This document shows, piece by piece, positions 15,731-24,318 of a DNA stretch of 64,000 nt. Below the pieces are notes generated by a model. That model was not told the origin of the DNA. It searched no databases and saw only the letters and a list, made by a program, of their open reading frames with translations. Location: the NCBI RefSeq assembly GCF_000382225.1, contig NZ_KB907816.1, positions 25,878-89,877 on the forward strand. Direction: 5' to 3'. The DNA is from Hymenobacter aerophilus DSM 13606. GTDB lineage: Bacteria; Bacteroidota; Bacteroidia; Cytophagales; Hymenobacteraceae. The first letter of the stretch is position 1, and each line of letters opens with the position of its first letter. The translations under genes and the position numbers were made by a program.

Positions 15731-17386
15731 ATGCGCTACGCTTTCCTGCTTTTTTGCCTGCTGACTGCCGCGCCGGGCCTGCTGGCGCAGAAACCCGACG
15801 CCCCCCGCCCACCTCTGGAGCCCCGGCAGGAGCGCCGCACCGAACTGCCGCTGGAGCTTTACAACAGCGACGTGCAGGTGCAGCCGCTGGCCGAAGACAG
15901 CAGCGTGGTCGTGCTGGTCGAGCAGGACGGCCGCCTGACGAGCAGGCCTACCTATTATTTTCAGAAGCTCGATTACCGGCTGCAGCCTGGCCCGGTGCAG
16001 CTGCTGGAGGTGCCGCGGGGCTACGAGTTCCAGCGCATCTGCGCCGAGGGCACCGACGTATACGCGCTGTTCAGCGGCCTGGTAGAAGGTACGCTTTGGG
16101 TGGCCGCCTTTGATACGCGCACCGGCGAGCTGGCCACCGGCGAGTTCAAAACCAAGCGCGCCCGCCAGGTGCACAACCTCACGGCCCTCGATGGCAACCT
16201 GTTTGTTACCGTGGAAGTTGACCAGCACCTGACGGTGTTGCTGCTGAATCTGCAAACGGCCCAGTTCCAGTTTCTGCCCTCGGTATATGAGCCGCTGCCG
16301 GCCCGCTTTACGCTGGTAGCCGACTCGGCCACCCGGCGGGCCGAGCTGATTCTGAGCGAAACCAACGGCTTTAAGTCGCGCCTGCAGCTCAAGCAGCTCG
16401 ACCAGCAGGGCCAGCTGCTGCGCTCCGAATTCGTGCAGGCCGGCTCCGAACGCGGCCTGCTCGATGCCCAGCTCAGCTCGGGCGACAGTGCGGCCCGAGT
16501 GCTGGCGGGCACCTACACGCTGCGCGACTCGCGCTTCTCGCAGGGCCTGTTTGCGGCCGACCTGACGGCTGGCACCACGCCCACCGGCCAGCGCCGCTCA
16601 CTGCGCTTCTACGACTTTCTCAGCTTCAAGCACTTCTTTGATTTTATGAAGCCGGCGCGGGTCGAGCGGCTGCGCCAGCGCCAGGCCCGCCTGCGCGACG
16701 TGGCCCGCCAGCCGCGCCACCGCTACCAGCTGCTCATGCACGATATGGTGCCCACGGCCAACGGCTTTACGCTGGTGGCCGAGGTGTACTACGCCCGCTA
16801 CACCGGCGGCAGCGGCAGCTACGGCCTGCCCGGCAACTTTGGTAGCCTGCCCTACGGCCTGCCTACGGGCTTCGGCTACCCCTCGCGCTACAACAGCTTT
16901 TATAGCAACAACAGCCGCCGCCCGCCCAACGGCTACCACTTCAGCCATGCCATCGTGATGGGCCTCGACCGGCAGGGCAACCTACTCTGGGACAACTCCT
17001 TCCTGCTCGAAGACATCAACCGCTACCAGCTGGAGGAAGTGGTGGCGCTGCGGCCCATGGCCGACGGCCGGCTGGTGCTGGCCTACCTCAAGGACGACAA
17101 GTTCTTCTATAAAATAGTCGACCAGACCACGCCCTCGCCCAACGACTGGCAGGTTCGCCTGCGCACCAACCCCGCCGCCGCCGCGCCCGCCGAAACCGCC
17201 CGCAAAAACGGCGAAAAAGGCGGCGAGAAAGGCGGCGAAAAAGGCGGCGAGAAAACCCTCAGCACCTACCAGGAGCACCTGCTGCCCTGGTACGGCAGCC
17301 ACTTTCTGGCCGTTGGTTACCAGAGTGTCCGCCCCGAAAGCGGCCGGGTGCGCGACGTATTCTTCCTCAACGACCTGGCCTTTTAG
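15731..17386 (+). CDS. Hypothetical secreted protein
   Basis: A 551-residue protein with signal peptide MRYAFLLFCLLTAAPGLLAQ. The body has repeated short beta-strand blocks (for example SVVVLVEQDGRLTSRPTYYF, LWVAAFDTRTGELATG, DGNLFVTVEVDQHLTVLLL), suggesting a propeller-like repeat fold. A Gly/Ser/Tyr-rich stretch occurs around residues 355-395. Near residue 495 there are about four copies of Gly-Gly-Glu-Lys encoded by a 12-base tandem repeat. The C-terminus (SHFLAVGYQSVRPESG...DVFFLNDLAF) shows no type IX sorting tail. I do not recognise the family. The ATG at 15731 is taken over a GTG four codons upstream. Confidence 0.7.
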   Translation: MRYAFLLFCLLTAAPGLLAQKPDAPRPPLEPRQERRTELPLELYNSDVQVQPLAEDSSVVVLVEQDGRLTSRPTYYFQKLDYRLQPGPVQLLEVPRGYEFQRICAEGTDVYALFSGLVEGTLWVAAFDTRTGELATGEFKTKRARQVHNLTALDGNLFVTVEVDQHLTVLLLNLQTAQFQFLPSVYEPLPARFTLVADSATRRAELILSETNGFKSRLQLKQLDQQGQLLRSEFVQAGSERGLLDAQLSSGDSAARVLAGTYTLRDSRFSQGLFAADLTAGTTPTGQRRSLRFYDFLSFKHFFDFMKPARVERLRQRQARLRDVARQPRHRYQLLMHDMVPTANGFTLVAEVYYARYTGGSGSYGLPGNFGSLPYGLPTGFGYPSRYNSFYSNNSRRPPNGYHFSHAIVMGLDRQGNLLWDNSFLLEDINRYQLEEVVALRPMADGRLVLAYLKDDKFFYKIVDQTTPSPNDWQVRLRTNPAAAAPAETARKNGEKGGEKGGEKGGEKTLSTYQEHLLPWYGSHFLAVGYQSVRPESGRVRDVFFLNDLAF

Positions 17387-17438
17387 CAACCCATACCGGC
17401 TGGCTGCTGACGCTACCACAGCCAGACGCAGAAGCCGG

Positions 17439-17511
17439 AAAAGCGCCGGCCCTTACTTCCCGAACCGAACCAGATAGCGGCTCAGTTCGGGAAGTAAGGA
17501 CCGGCGCTTTT
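17439..17511. terminator. Bidirectional terminator
   Basis: AAAAGCGCCGGCCCTTACTT at 17439 pairs with a near-perfect complement ending CCGGCGCTTTT at 17511. It has A-runs on the left and T-runs on the right and is placed between two convergent genes. Confidence 0.85.
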
Positions 17512-17547
17512 CGTTTAGAAAGCCGTTTCCTAGCTTGAAAACGGGCG

Positions 17548-18108
17548 TTAGAAGCCGCCGGTGGCTACGTTGGGCAGCACTTTGCTTAGCTCGGCCACCT
17601 GGGCGCGGGTGAAGCTGCCACTGATGGCCATCAGCACAAACGAGCCGGTGGTTTTCTCGCCGCCCACTGCCACCAGTTCCGTTATCCGGTCGCCCTGCTC
17701 GCGCACCGAGTAGCGCAGCTGGTTCGGAATATCGGGGTCGGTGTCGGCTACGGGCAGGGGTTTGTACCGCTCGCTGGCCAGCAGGCCCGCCACTTCCCGG
17801 TCCAGCCCGTCGGCCACCAGTTTCTGGGCGCTGTTGCTGGTGGGCGTGAAGCTGAGGATTTTGGCGCTGCGGATGGACGTAAGGGCCTGGCTCAGGTCGG
17901 AGTTGCCGCCGAGCTTGCCCAGGCGGCCCAACAGAAACCGGGTGGCCAGCCCGGCATTCCAGTCGGTGGCCTTGAAGCCCGAGCGGTTTTCGTATTTGTT
18001 GAAGAACTGGGCCACCGTGCGGGCCGGAGTTTCGGGGCCGCTGGCCCGGCAGCCCGCCAGCCACAACAGGGCAAAGGCCAGCAGAAACGGAGCGAAACGA
18101 ATTTTCAT
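17548..18108 (-). CDS. DUF4252-like lipoprotein
   Basis: A 186-residue lipoprotein with signal MKIRFAPFLLAFALLWLAGC (Cys 20). It continues TVAQFFNKYENRSGFKATDWNAG, then LTSIRSAKILSFTP and ends GSFVLMAISGSFTRAQVAELSKVL. The FFxKY...GF start and the late FVLMAISG-F segment match the layout of DUF4252 proteins, a Bacteroidota-specific periplasmic family of unknown function. The start at 18108 is defined by the signal peptide. A terminator separates it from the OmpA gene upstream on the same strand, so it is probably transcribed on its own. Confidence 0.75.
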   Translation of the reverse strand: MKIRFAPFLLAFALLWLAGCRASGPETPARTVAQFFNKYENRSGFKATDWNAGLATRFLLGRLGKLGGNSDLSQALTSIRSAKILSFTPTSNSAQKLVADGLDREVAGLLASERYKPLPVADTDPDIPNQLRYSVREQGDRITELVAVGGEKTTGSFVLMAISGSFTRAQVAELSKVLPNVATGGF

Positions 18109-18246
18109 AAGCGTCTGATTCAGGTAATTCGGAATAGGAAAAATGCGGGCGGTACCACCGGCGCCACCGGTTGCTGTACGCAATACCCGGCCGGCCGTTG
18201 GGGCTACCGGGCCCGCGCCTGGGCCAAGCGCCAGGGCCCGGGCAAC

Positions 18247-18293
18247 AAAAAAGCGGCGCACCCACCGGGTACGCCGCCTTTTTAGTTTGCACC
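18247..18293 (-). terminator. Terminator after the OmpA gene
   Basis: AAAAAAGCGGCG and CGCCGCCTTTTT flank a short loop. Poly-A on the left becomes a U-tract on the minus strand, immediately after the OmpA stop codon at 18301. Confidence 0.85.
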
Positions 18294-18300
18294 GGCAGCC

Positions 18301-19776
18301 TTAGGGCTGGGGAGCGTTCGGGATGAAGAATTCAAATTTGAACTCTACCCGACGGTTCTTGGCCATGTTGTTGGCCGACGTGTTCGGAGCAGCAGGCTCC
18401 GACTCACCCTTGCCTTCCGTCACGATGCGGGCGGGGTCGAGGGCTTTGCCAGTGAAGTAGCGCTTCACCGAACCGGCACGACGCTCCGACAGACCCTGGT
18501 TGTACTCATCGGTACCGCGCGAGTCGGCGTGGCCGATTACCCGCAGGCTGTACTCGGGGTTGTCTTTGAGGGCCTGTACCATCTTGTCGAGGGTACCGTA
18601 CGAGGTACGCTTGATCACGGTGCTGTTCGTCTCGAAGCGAATTGGCTGCTCCAGCTTGCGCAGGGCGGGGTTCACTTCCATGGGGCAACCGTTGGCATCA
18701 ACGCGGGTACCGGCCGGGGTGTCGGGGCACTTGTCGAGGTTGTCGGCTACACCGTCGCCGTCAGCATCCAGCACCAGCGGGCAACCCGTAGCATCTACCT
18801 GCGTGCCGGCGGGGGTATCGGGGCACTTGTCGTTCTTGTCAGCTACACCGTCGCCGTCGGCATCAGGGCAACCGCGCAGAGCGGGCAGGCCAGCCTGGTC
18901 GGGGCACTCGTCGTCTTTGTCGGCCACGCCGTCGTTGTCACGGTCGGGGCAGCCCATCATGGCTGCGGTACCGGCTTCGGTCGGGCACTGGTCCTGGTAA
19001 TCCGGAACGCCGTCCTTGTCGCCGTCGAGTGGGCAACCGTTTTCATCCACGGCTACGCCAGCCGGCGTGTCGGGGCACTTGTCTTTGCGGTCCGAAACAC
19101 CATCACCGTCGGTATCCTTGGCTTTGCCGAGGTTGAAGCTCAGGCCCAGCTTGTGCTGCAGGTACCGGTCGTTCTTCTTACCCACGTTGGTAATACCGTC
19201 CACCTGGTCGGTGAGCGGGTAGTGCTGGCCGGTCTGGATGAACAGGCCCACCGTCTCGGAGAAGTTGAACTTGATACCAGCGGCGGCTTCGATATCGAAC
19301 GCATACACGTCCGAGTTCTTTACCACCTTATCGTTGATATCATACAGGTCGGGGCTGGCGAAGAATACGCCGGGCTGCACCACCAGGTAAGGCGCGATGA
19401 ACGCATCTTCCTTCAGGGCCCAGCCGTTGTTGAGCTTCAGCTTAATCGGAACGCCCACGTTTACCACGTTGGCATCGAAGCGCCGGATGGGGTAGTAGGT
19501 GTTCTTCGGGTAAGGGGCCGAGAACTTCATGTCGCCGTAGCTCAGGTCCAGGCCAATGTCGAGGCCGGGCGCGATGTAGCGGCTCACCGTTACGCCGGCG
19601 CCGTACTCTACCTTGTCGTGCTTAAACCACTCCGAGCCCAGGTCGCCGTGGTACTGCAGCCAGTTGTAGTACACGCTGATGTTGGTCTTACGGTCCGATG
19701 TCTGCGCTTGCGCATCGGGGGCCAACGACAACATCGCCAAGCCACAGGCCGCGATGGAGGTTAGGATTTTTTTCAT
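18301..19776 (-). CDS. OmpA-family outer membrane protein with TSP3 repeats
   Basis: A 491-residue protein: signal peptide MKKILTSIAACGLAMLSLAPDAQAQ, an N-terminal eight-stranded-type beta barrel (about 25-270), and several calcium-binding thrombospondin type 3 repeats (DxDxDGVxDxxDxCPxTPAGxxV pattern, about 275-380). A C-terminal OmpA domain binds peptidoglycan (RVIGHADSRGTDEYNQGLSERRA). It anchors the outer membrane to the cell wall. This order is common for major Bacteroidota porin-like proteins. The ATG at 19776 is fixed by the signal peptide. A TACCTTTG box lies 22 bases upstream and a terminator follows. Confidence 0.95.
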   Translation of the reverse strand: MKKILTSIAACGLAMLSLAPDAQAQTSDRKTNISVYYNWLQYHGDLGSEWFKHDKVEYGAGVTVSRYIAPGLDIGLDLSYGDMKFSAPYPKNTYYPIRRFDANVVNVGVPIKLKLNNGWALKEDAFIAPYLVVQPGVFFASPDLYDINDKVVKNSDVYAFDIEAAAGIKFNFSETVGLFIQTGQHYPLTDQVDGITNVGKKNDRYLQHKLGLSFNLGKAKDTDGDGVSDRKDKCPDTPAGVAVDENGCPLDGDKDGVPDYQDQCPTEAGTAAMMGCPDRDNDGVADKDDECPDQAGLPALRGCPDADGDGVADKNDKCPDTPAGTQVDATGCPLVLDADGDGVADNLDKCPDTPAGTRVDANGCPMEVNPALRKLEQPIRFETNSTVIKRTSYGTLDKMVQALKDNPEYSLRVIGHADSRGTDEYNQGLSERRAGSVKRYFTGKALDPARIVTEGKGESEPAAPNTSANNMAKNRRVEFKFEFFIPNAPQP

Positions 19777-19797
19777 AAAGAAAGAGGTTTGAAAAGG

Positions 19798-19805
19798 CAA
19801 AGGTA
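19798..19805 (-). promoter_or_regulatory. -7 box of the OmpA gene
   Basis: The minus strand reads TACCTTTG ending 21 bases before the ATG. A second match, TAATTTTG, lies at 19872-19879. No convincing -33 TTG was found for either. Confidence 0.55.
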
Positions 19806-20072
19806 TCTTTTCCGGCCGTTGAACCGCACCGGCGGCTGTGTGCCCTGTTCTCCTGCCTATACCGGCCGAAACAAAATTAGGTTGCTCTAATATGTCTTTA
19901 ATTTTGCCGCCAGTACCACTTCCAGCGCCGCTACCGCCCACCGAATCAGGCGAATCAGGCCGATTCCGGGTTCGCGCAGGCAAACCCAAACATTGGTGCC
20001 AGCAGTGGCGGCCCGGCAGCGAAAAAGCGGGCGAAAAATATTTTTAAACGAGCCGAATTCCGGTCCAAAAAG

Positions 20073-20118
20073 TAGGGCTGGCCGCCATTTCCGGAGTCGG
20101 AAACGACGGCCAGCCCTA
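20073..20118 (-). terminator. Terminator of the aminopeptidase gene
   Basis: TAGGGCTGGCC (20073-20083) pairs with GGCCAGCCCTA (20108-20118), with further pairing inside the loop (TTTCCGG/GTCGGAAAC region) and an A-run on the left that becomes U-rich on the minus strand. The rest of the 19806-20072 gap shows two TA-rich promoter-like patches and no gene. Confidence 0.75.
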
Positions 20119-20145
20119 TTGACTAACGCGGTGGCGGCGCGGGGC

Positions 20146-21435
20146 CTAGCGGCGCATCAGCCGCTCGATGTCGTCGGCTTCGAGCGGGATGTTCTTCATC
20201 AGGTCGTCGTTGCCGGTTTTGGTGATGAGGATGTCGTTTTCGAGGCGGATGCCCAGGCCCTCGGCCGGAATGTAGATGCCCGGCTCGCAGGTGTACACCA
20301 TACCCGGCTCGAAGGTGCGGTACTTGTGGCCCACATCGTGCACATCGAGGCCCAGGTAGTGGCTGGTGCCGTGCATGAAATACTGCTTGTAGAGCGGCGC
20401 GGCGGGGTCCTGGTTTTTCACATCGGAAGCATTCAGCAAGTCCAGCTTAATGAGCTGCTGCTCCATTTCGGTGCCCACGGCGGCGTGGTACTCCTCGATG
20501 TTGCCGCCGGCCACGAGCCGGGCCGTGGCAAATTTCATCACGTGCAGCACGGCCTCGTACACCTCGCGCTGGCGCTTGGTAAACGTACCGCTGATGGGAA
20601 TGGAACGCGACATATCGGCCGCGTAGTTGGCGTACTCGGCCCCGAAATCGAGCAGCATCACGTCGCCGGCCTGGCACTCGCGGTCGTTGCTGACGTAGTG
20701 CAGGATACAGGCGCTGGGCCCCGAGGCGATAATGGAGCCGTAGGCCGGCCCGCGCGAGCCGCTGCGCAGAAACTCGTGGAAGATTTCGGCTTCCACCTCA
20801 TACTCCATCACGCCGGGCTTCACAAAGCCCAGCAGGCGGCGGAAAGCGGCCTCCGTAATGTCGGCGGCCTTTTGCATGAGCCGGATTTCCTCGGGGCTCT
20901 TGATGGCCCGCAGCTGGTCGACGAGCCGGGAGGCGCGGCGGTACTGGTGCAGCGGGTAAGCTGCCTGCAGCTGCTTGATGAAGCGGGCGTTGCGGGTTTC
21001 CACCGCCACCACCGCCCGGATGTGCTCGTTGCCGGGCAGATACACGTTGTCGGCCTCGTTCATCAGGGCCGGCAGCACCGACTCGAACGAATCGAGCCAC
21101 ATGATGGTGCGCACGCCGGTTTGCTCGCGGGCCTGCTCCTTGGTGAGTTTGTAGCCTTCCCAGATGAGGATTTCGGGGCTGGTTTCCTTCAGGAACAGGA
21201 TTTCGCGATGCTGGGGCAGCGTAGCATCGGGGCAGATAACGAGGATGCTTTCCTCCTGGTCGACGCCGCTCAGGTAGAACAGGTCGTTGTTCTGGCGGAA
21301 TGGCATGGTGCCGTCGGCGTTGGTGGGCATGATGTCGTTGGCCTGGAAGATGGCCAGCGAGTTGGGCGGCAGCAGCTTGCGGAAGCGGCGGCGGTTTTCG
21401 ATGAACAAATCGGGCAAAATAGGGCCGTAGCGCAT
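20146..21435 (-). CDS. Xaa-Pro aminopeptidase (M24B)
   Basis: A 429-residue cytoplasmic metallopeptidase removing N-terminal residues before proline. It has an N-terminal AMP_N domain (RRFRKLLPPNSLAIFQAND) and a pita-bread catalytic domain. The metal ligands are present in order: the Asp pair in LDFGAEYANYAADMSRS, His in MHGTSHYLGLDVHD, Glu in CEPGIYIP, and Glu in IRLENDILIT. Length is normal for PepP. The ATG at 21435 starts the conserved region. The gene is divergent from a GT9 gene, with about 135 bases between them. Confidence 0.95.
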   Translation of the reverse strand: MRYGPILPDLFIENRRRFRKLLPPNSLAIFQANDIMPTNADGTMPFRQNNDLFYLSGVDQEESILVICPDATLPQHREILFLKETSPEILIWEGYKLTKEQAREQTGVRTIMWLDSFESVLPALMNEADNVYLPGNEHIRAVVAVETRNARFIKQLQAAYPLHQYRRASRLVDQLRAIKSPEEIRLMQKAADITEAAFRRLLGFVKPGVMEYEVEAEIFHEFLRSGSRGPAYGSIIASGPSACILHYVSNDRECQAGDVMLLDFGAEYANYAADMSRSIPISGTFTKRQREVYEAVLHVMKFATARLVAGGNIEEYHAAVGTEMEQQLIKLDLLNASDVKNQDPAAPLYKQYFMHGTSHYLGLDVHDVGHKYRTFEPGMVYTCEPGIYIPAEGLGIRLENDILITKTGNDDLMKNIPLEADDIERLMRR

Positions 21436-21544
21436 GGTAGCAGGGATGAGGTAGAATGGATGGCTGCCGCCGAAACGGCCGGGCCAAGTTAAGTAGATTA
21501 CGGTTCGGGGCGAAAAAGAACCGACTCTGCCTTCGCCGCCGCCG

Positions 21545-21552
21545 TATCTTTG
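21545..21552 (+). promoter_or_regulatory. -7 box of the second GT9 gene
   Basis: TATCTTTG lies 19 bases before the ATG at 21572. The -33 element is not clear. Confidence 0.55.
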
Positions 21553-21571
21553 TGGCCTCACCCGCCCTGCC

Positions 21572-22600
21572 ATGCCCGCTGCCGCTCCGCCCGCCGTCCT
21601 GCTCATCCAGACCGCCTTTATCGGCGACGTGATTCTGGCCACGGCCCTGCTGGAGTACCTGCACCGCACCGAGCCCGCTACGCCGGTAGATTTTCTGGTG
21701 CGCAAGGGGAATGAAGGGCTGCTGAGGGGCCACCCGCACGTGCGGCAGGTATTAGTCTGGGACAAAAAGCACGACAAGTACCGCGGGCTGCTGGGGCTGC
21801 TGAAGCAGATTCGGCGCACGGGTTACGGCCGCGTCGTTACGCTGCAGCGCTTCGCCAGCACCGGCCTGCTGACGGCCTTTTCGGGCGCCCCCGAGCGCGT
21901 GGGCTTCGATAAAAACCCATTCGCCCGCTTCTTCACGCGCACCGCGCCACACATTATTGAGGACGGCGTGCACGAGGTAACGCGCAACCTGCGCCTGTTG
22001 GCCCCCGCCTACACGGGCCCGGTGGTGCCGCCCCGCCTCTACCCTTCCGTGGCCGACGAGCAGGCCGCGGCCGACGTGGTGGCAGCGGCCGGCGGCGGGC
22101 CGTATATCTGCATTGCGCCCACGTCGGTGTGGTTTACCAAGCAGTTTCCGGAGGCGCAGTGGGTGAGGCTGCTGGCCGCGCTGCCGCCCGAGTACACCGT
22201 GTTTCTGCTCGGCGGCCCGCCCGATACCGAAGCCTGCCAGCGGCTACTGGCGCAGAGTGGCCGGTCGGGGCTGGTGAATCTGTCGGGGCGGTTGTCACTG
22301 CTGGCTTCGGCGGCGCTGATGCGCGGGGCGGTGCTCAACTACGTCAACGACTCGGCGCCCATGCACCTGTGCTCGGCCGTGGGCGCGCCGGTGTGCGCGG
22401 TGTACTGCTCCACGGTGCCGGCCTTCGGGTTCGGGCCGCTGAGCCCGTTTTCGCGCATCGTGGAAATCGAGCAGCCCCTGCCCTGCCGGCCCTGCGGCCT
22501 GCACGGCCACGCCGCCTGTCCGCTGGGCCACTTCCGCTGCGCCCACGACATCCGGACGGAGCAGCTGCTGGCGGTGTTAAGTGAGGTGGTCAGGTTGTAA
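21572..22600 (+). CDS. Glycosyltransferase family 9 (heptosyltransferase-like)
   Basis: A 342-residue GT-B enzyme. The N-terminal VLLIQTAFIGDVILATALLEYL carries the family FIGD motif with the catalytic Asp. The C-domain has FLLGGPPDTEAC and NYVNDSAPMHLCSAVGAP for sugar-nucleotide binding. The C-terminal cysteine motif CRPC-x7-C-PLGHFR-C matches that of the other GT9 protein at 8906 in spacing and residues. It probably adds a sugar to a lipid-linked glycan. No neighbouring polysaccharide cluster is visible. A short hairpin repeat follows the stop by two bases. Confidence 0.9.
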   Translation: MPAAAPPAVLLIQTAFIGDVILATALLEYLHRTEPATPVDFLVRKGNEGLLRGHPHVRQVLVWDKKHDKYRGLLGLLKQIRRTGYGRVVTLQRFASTGLLTAFSGAPERVGFDKNPFARFFTRTAPHIIEDGVHEVTRNLRLLAPAYTGPVVPPRLYPSVADEQAAADVVAAAGGGPYICIAPTSVWFTKQFPEAQWVRLLAALPPEYTVFLLGGPPDTEACQRLLAQSGRSGLVNLSGRLSLLASAALMRGAVLNYVNDSAPMHLCSAVGAPVCAVYCSTVPAFGFGPLSPFSRIVEIEQPLPCRPCGLHGHAACPLGHFRCAHDIRTEQLLAVLSEVVRL

Positions 22601-22602
22601 AA

Positions 22603-22639
22603 GAACGGTCATTCAGAGCGAAGCGAAGAATGACCGTTC
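22603..22639. repeat. Short inverted repeat (copy 5)
   Basis: GAACGGTCATTC (22603-22614) and GAATGACCGTTC (22628-22639) are perfect arms, with AGAGCGAAGCGAA as the loop. It appears to be a collapsed version of the GTCATTCAGAGCGAAGCGAAGAATC repeat and probably acts as the GT9 gene terminator. Confidence 0.8.
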
Positions 22640-22655
22640 ACGCATTCACCACCCG

Positions 22656-22663
22656 TATCTTTG
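22656..22663 (+). promoter_or_regulatory. -7 box of the M16 peptidase gene
   Basis: TATCTTTG occurs about 100 bases before the chosen ATG, giving a leader of roughly 95 bases. Confidence 0.5.
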
Positions 22664-22763
22664 CAACCTACCGCGCGCCGGCGTGGTTATACCGGGCCGG
22701 GCTGGTGGGCGGCTTACACGAATGCAAGTTCCTCAGCCCCCAAAGTCCCCAACACCCTACGAA

Positions 22764-23996
22764 ATGACTGATTACGACCTGTACGAGTTGCCCAACGGAA
22801 TTCGGGTGCTGCATAAGCAGGTTCCGCACACCAAAATTGCCCACTGCGGGTTTCTGCTCGATATTGGTTCGCGCGACGAGAAGCCCCACCAGCTTGGGCT
22901 GGCGCACTTCTGGGAGCACATGGCCTTCAAGGGCACCGAGAAGCGCAAGAGCTTTCATATTCTGAACCGCCTCGAAACGGTGGGCGGCGAGCTGAACGCC
23001 TATACTACGAAGGAGAAAATCTGCTTTTACGCCTCGCTGCTGAGCACCCACTTCGAGCGCGCCTTCGAGCTGCTGACTGACCTCACCTTTAATTCGGTGT
23101 TCCCCGAAAAGGAGATTGAGAAAGAGCGCGGCGTGATTCTGGAGGAAATGGCCATGTACCACGACGCGCCCGAAGACGCCATCCTCGACGACTTCGACGA
23201 CGTGGTGTTTGCCCGCCACACGCTGGGTCACAACATCCTGGGCACCCGCGAAAGCGTGTCGGGCTTCCAGCAGGCCGATTTCCACCAGTTTCTGGCCGAC
23301 AACGTGCGCACCGACCGGGTGGTGTTCAGCTCGGTTAGCAACCTGCCGTTCAAGGAGGTGAAGCGCCTGGCCGATAAGTACCTGGCGCCGCTGCCGGCCC
23401 GGCTGGGGGCGCGGCCCCGGCTGGCGTTCAGTGGCTACCAGCGGCTGGAGCGGCTGGAGCGCAAGCCCATCACCCAGGCCCACTGCCTCATCGGCGGGCC
23501 GGCCTACGCCCTGCACGACGAGCGGCGGATTCCGTTTTTTCTGCTCAGCAACCTGCTCGGCGGCCCCGGCATGAACTCGCGCCTCAACCTGGGCGTGCGC
23601 GAAAAGTACGGCCTCGTGTACACCATCGACGCCACCTACTCGCCCTACACCGACACGGGCCTGTTTGGCATCTACTTCGGCACCGAGAAAAAGCAGGTCA
23701 ACCGCACGGTTTCGCTGGTGCAGAAGGAGCTGAAGCGCCTGCGCGAGCAAACGCTGGGCACCTCGCAGCTGCATACGGCCAAGGAGCAGCTCATGGGCCA
23801 GTTGGCTATGGCCGAGGAAAGTAACAGCGGCCTGATGCAGCTGCTGGCCAAAAGCACCCTCGACCTGGGCCGCGTCGAGTCCATTAACGAAATCTTCGAC
23901 CGCATCCGCCGCATAACCGCCCCCGAGCTGCTGGAGCTGGCCAACGAAATCCTCACCGACGACAACCTGAGCGCCCTCCAGTATGTGCCGGAGTAG
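22764..23996 (+). CDS. M16-family zinc peptidase
   Basis: A 410-residue pitrilysin/processing-peptidase relative. The inverted zinc motif is HFWEH at residues 48-52 (HxxEH), with the distal Glu in ERGVILEEMAMYHD. The second half keeps the substrate-contact segment LNLGVREKYGLVYTIDATYSPY. Length is typical of the single-domain-pair bacterial M16B type. No signal peptide is seen with this start (MTDYDLYELPNG), chosen because it begins the conserved region; an ATG 14 codons upstream is possible. It likely degrades peptides in the cytoplasm. Confidence 0.92.
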   Translation: MTDYDLYELPNGIRVLHKQVPHTKIAHCGFLLDIGSRDEKPHQLGLAHFWEHMAFKGTEKRKSFHILNRLETVGGELNAYTTKEKICFYASLLSTHFERAFELLTDLTFNSVFPEKEIEKERGVILEEMAMYHDAPEDAILDDFDDVVFARHTLGHNILGTRESVSGFQQADFHQFLADNVRTDRVVFSSVSNLPFKEVKRLADKYLAPLPARLGARPRLAFSGYQRLERLERKPITQAHCLIGGPAYALHDERRIPFFLLSNLLGGPGMNSRLNLGVREKYGLVYTIDATYSPYTDTGLFGIYFGTEKKQVNRTVSLVQKELKRLREQTLGTSQLHTAKEQLMGQLAMAEESNSGLMQLLAKSTLDLGRVESINEIFDRIRRITAPELLELANEILTDDNLSALQYVPE

Positions 23997-24036
23997 GTGA
24001 AATGGTGAGGTGGTGAAATAGTGAGTTGACTTTATT

Positions 24037-24275
24037 GTCATCCTGAGCGCAGCCAAGGACCTTATCACGTCTGAGCAGTCACAACAACGGCTCGTTTTAA
24101 TGTGATAGGACTTACGCAGAACGACTGTAGCGCGAAGCTTCTGCTTCGCGTATCATTGCTGGTTTTTAGGCGATTATGTTCAACGGTACGCGAAGCGGAA
24201 GCTTCGCGCTACAAGCCTATGCTCCCTTTTGCGTAAGTCCTATGTGATAAGGTCCTTCGCTGCGCTCAAGATGAC
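24037..24275. repeat. Inverted repeat, GGACC subtype (copy 6), split by a MITE
   Basis: Arms at 24037-24068 and 24244-24275 match in 30 of 32 positions (GTCATCCTGAGCGCAGCCAAGG... and its complement). The loop, which in other copies is 11-35 bases, is here enlarged by the 135 bp MITE at 24107-24241. Upstream of the left arm is the same GGTGAAATGGTGAGG-type sequence seen in copy 4. Confidence 0.9.
24107..24241. mobile_element. MITE, 135 bp, copy B, with 7-bp target duplication
   Basis: The ends are AGGACTTACGCA (24107-24118) and TGCGTAAGTCCT (24230-24241), a perfect 12-base terminal inverted repeat. The flanks are ATGTGAT (24100-24106) and ATGTGAT (24242-24248), a perfect 7-base direct repeat. 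Removing the element plus one flank restores a normal-sized loop in the surrounding hairpin repeat. The internal arms are TGTAGCGCGAAGCTTCTGCT... paired with ...AAGCTTCGCGCTACA. It is non-coding and inverted relative to copy A. Confidence 0.92.
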
Positions 24276-24318
24276 AGGTCCTGCAAACATAAAACTCGCC
24301 ATTTCACCAAATCACCTT

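Noticed and set aside
18529..19764. A 411-codon open frame antisense to the OmpA gene
   Set aside because: The coding strand is unambiguous from the TSP3 and OmpA domains. The shadow is Val/Gly/Ala-rich and featureless.
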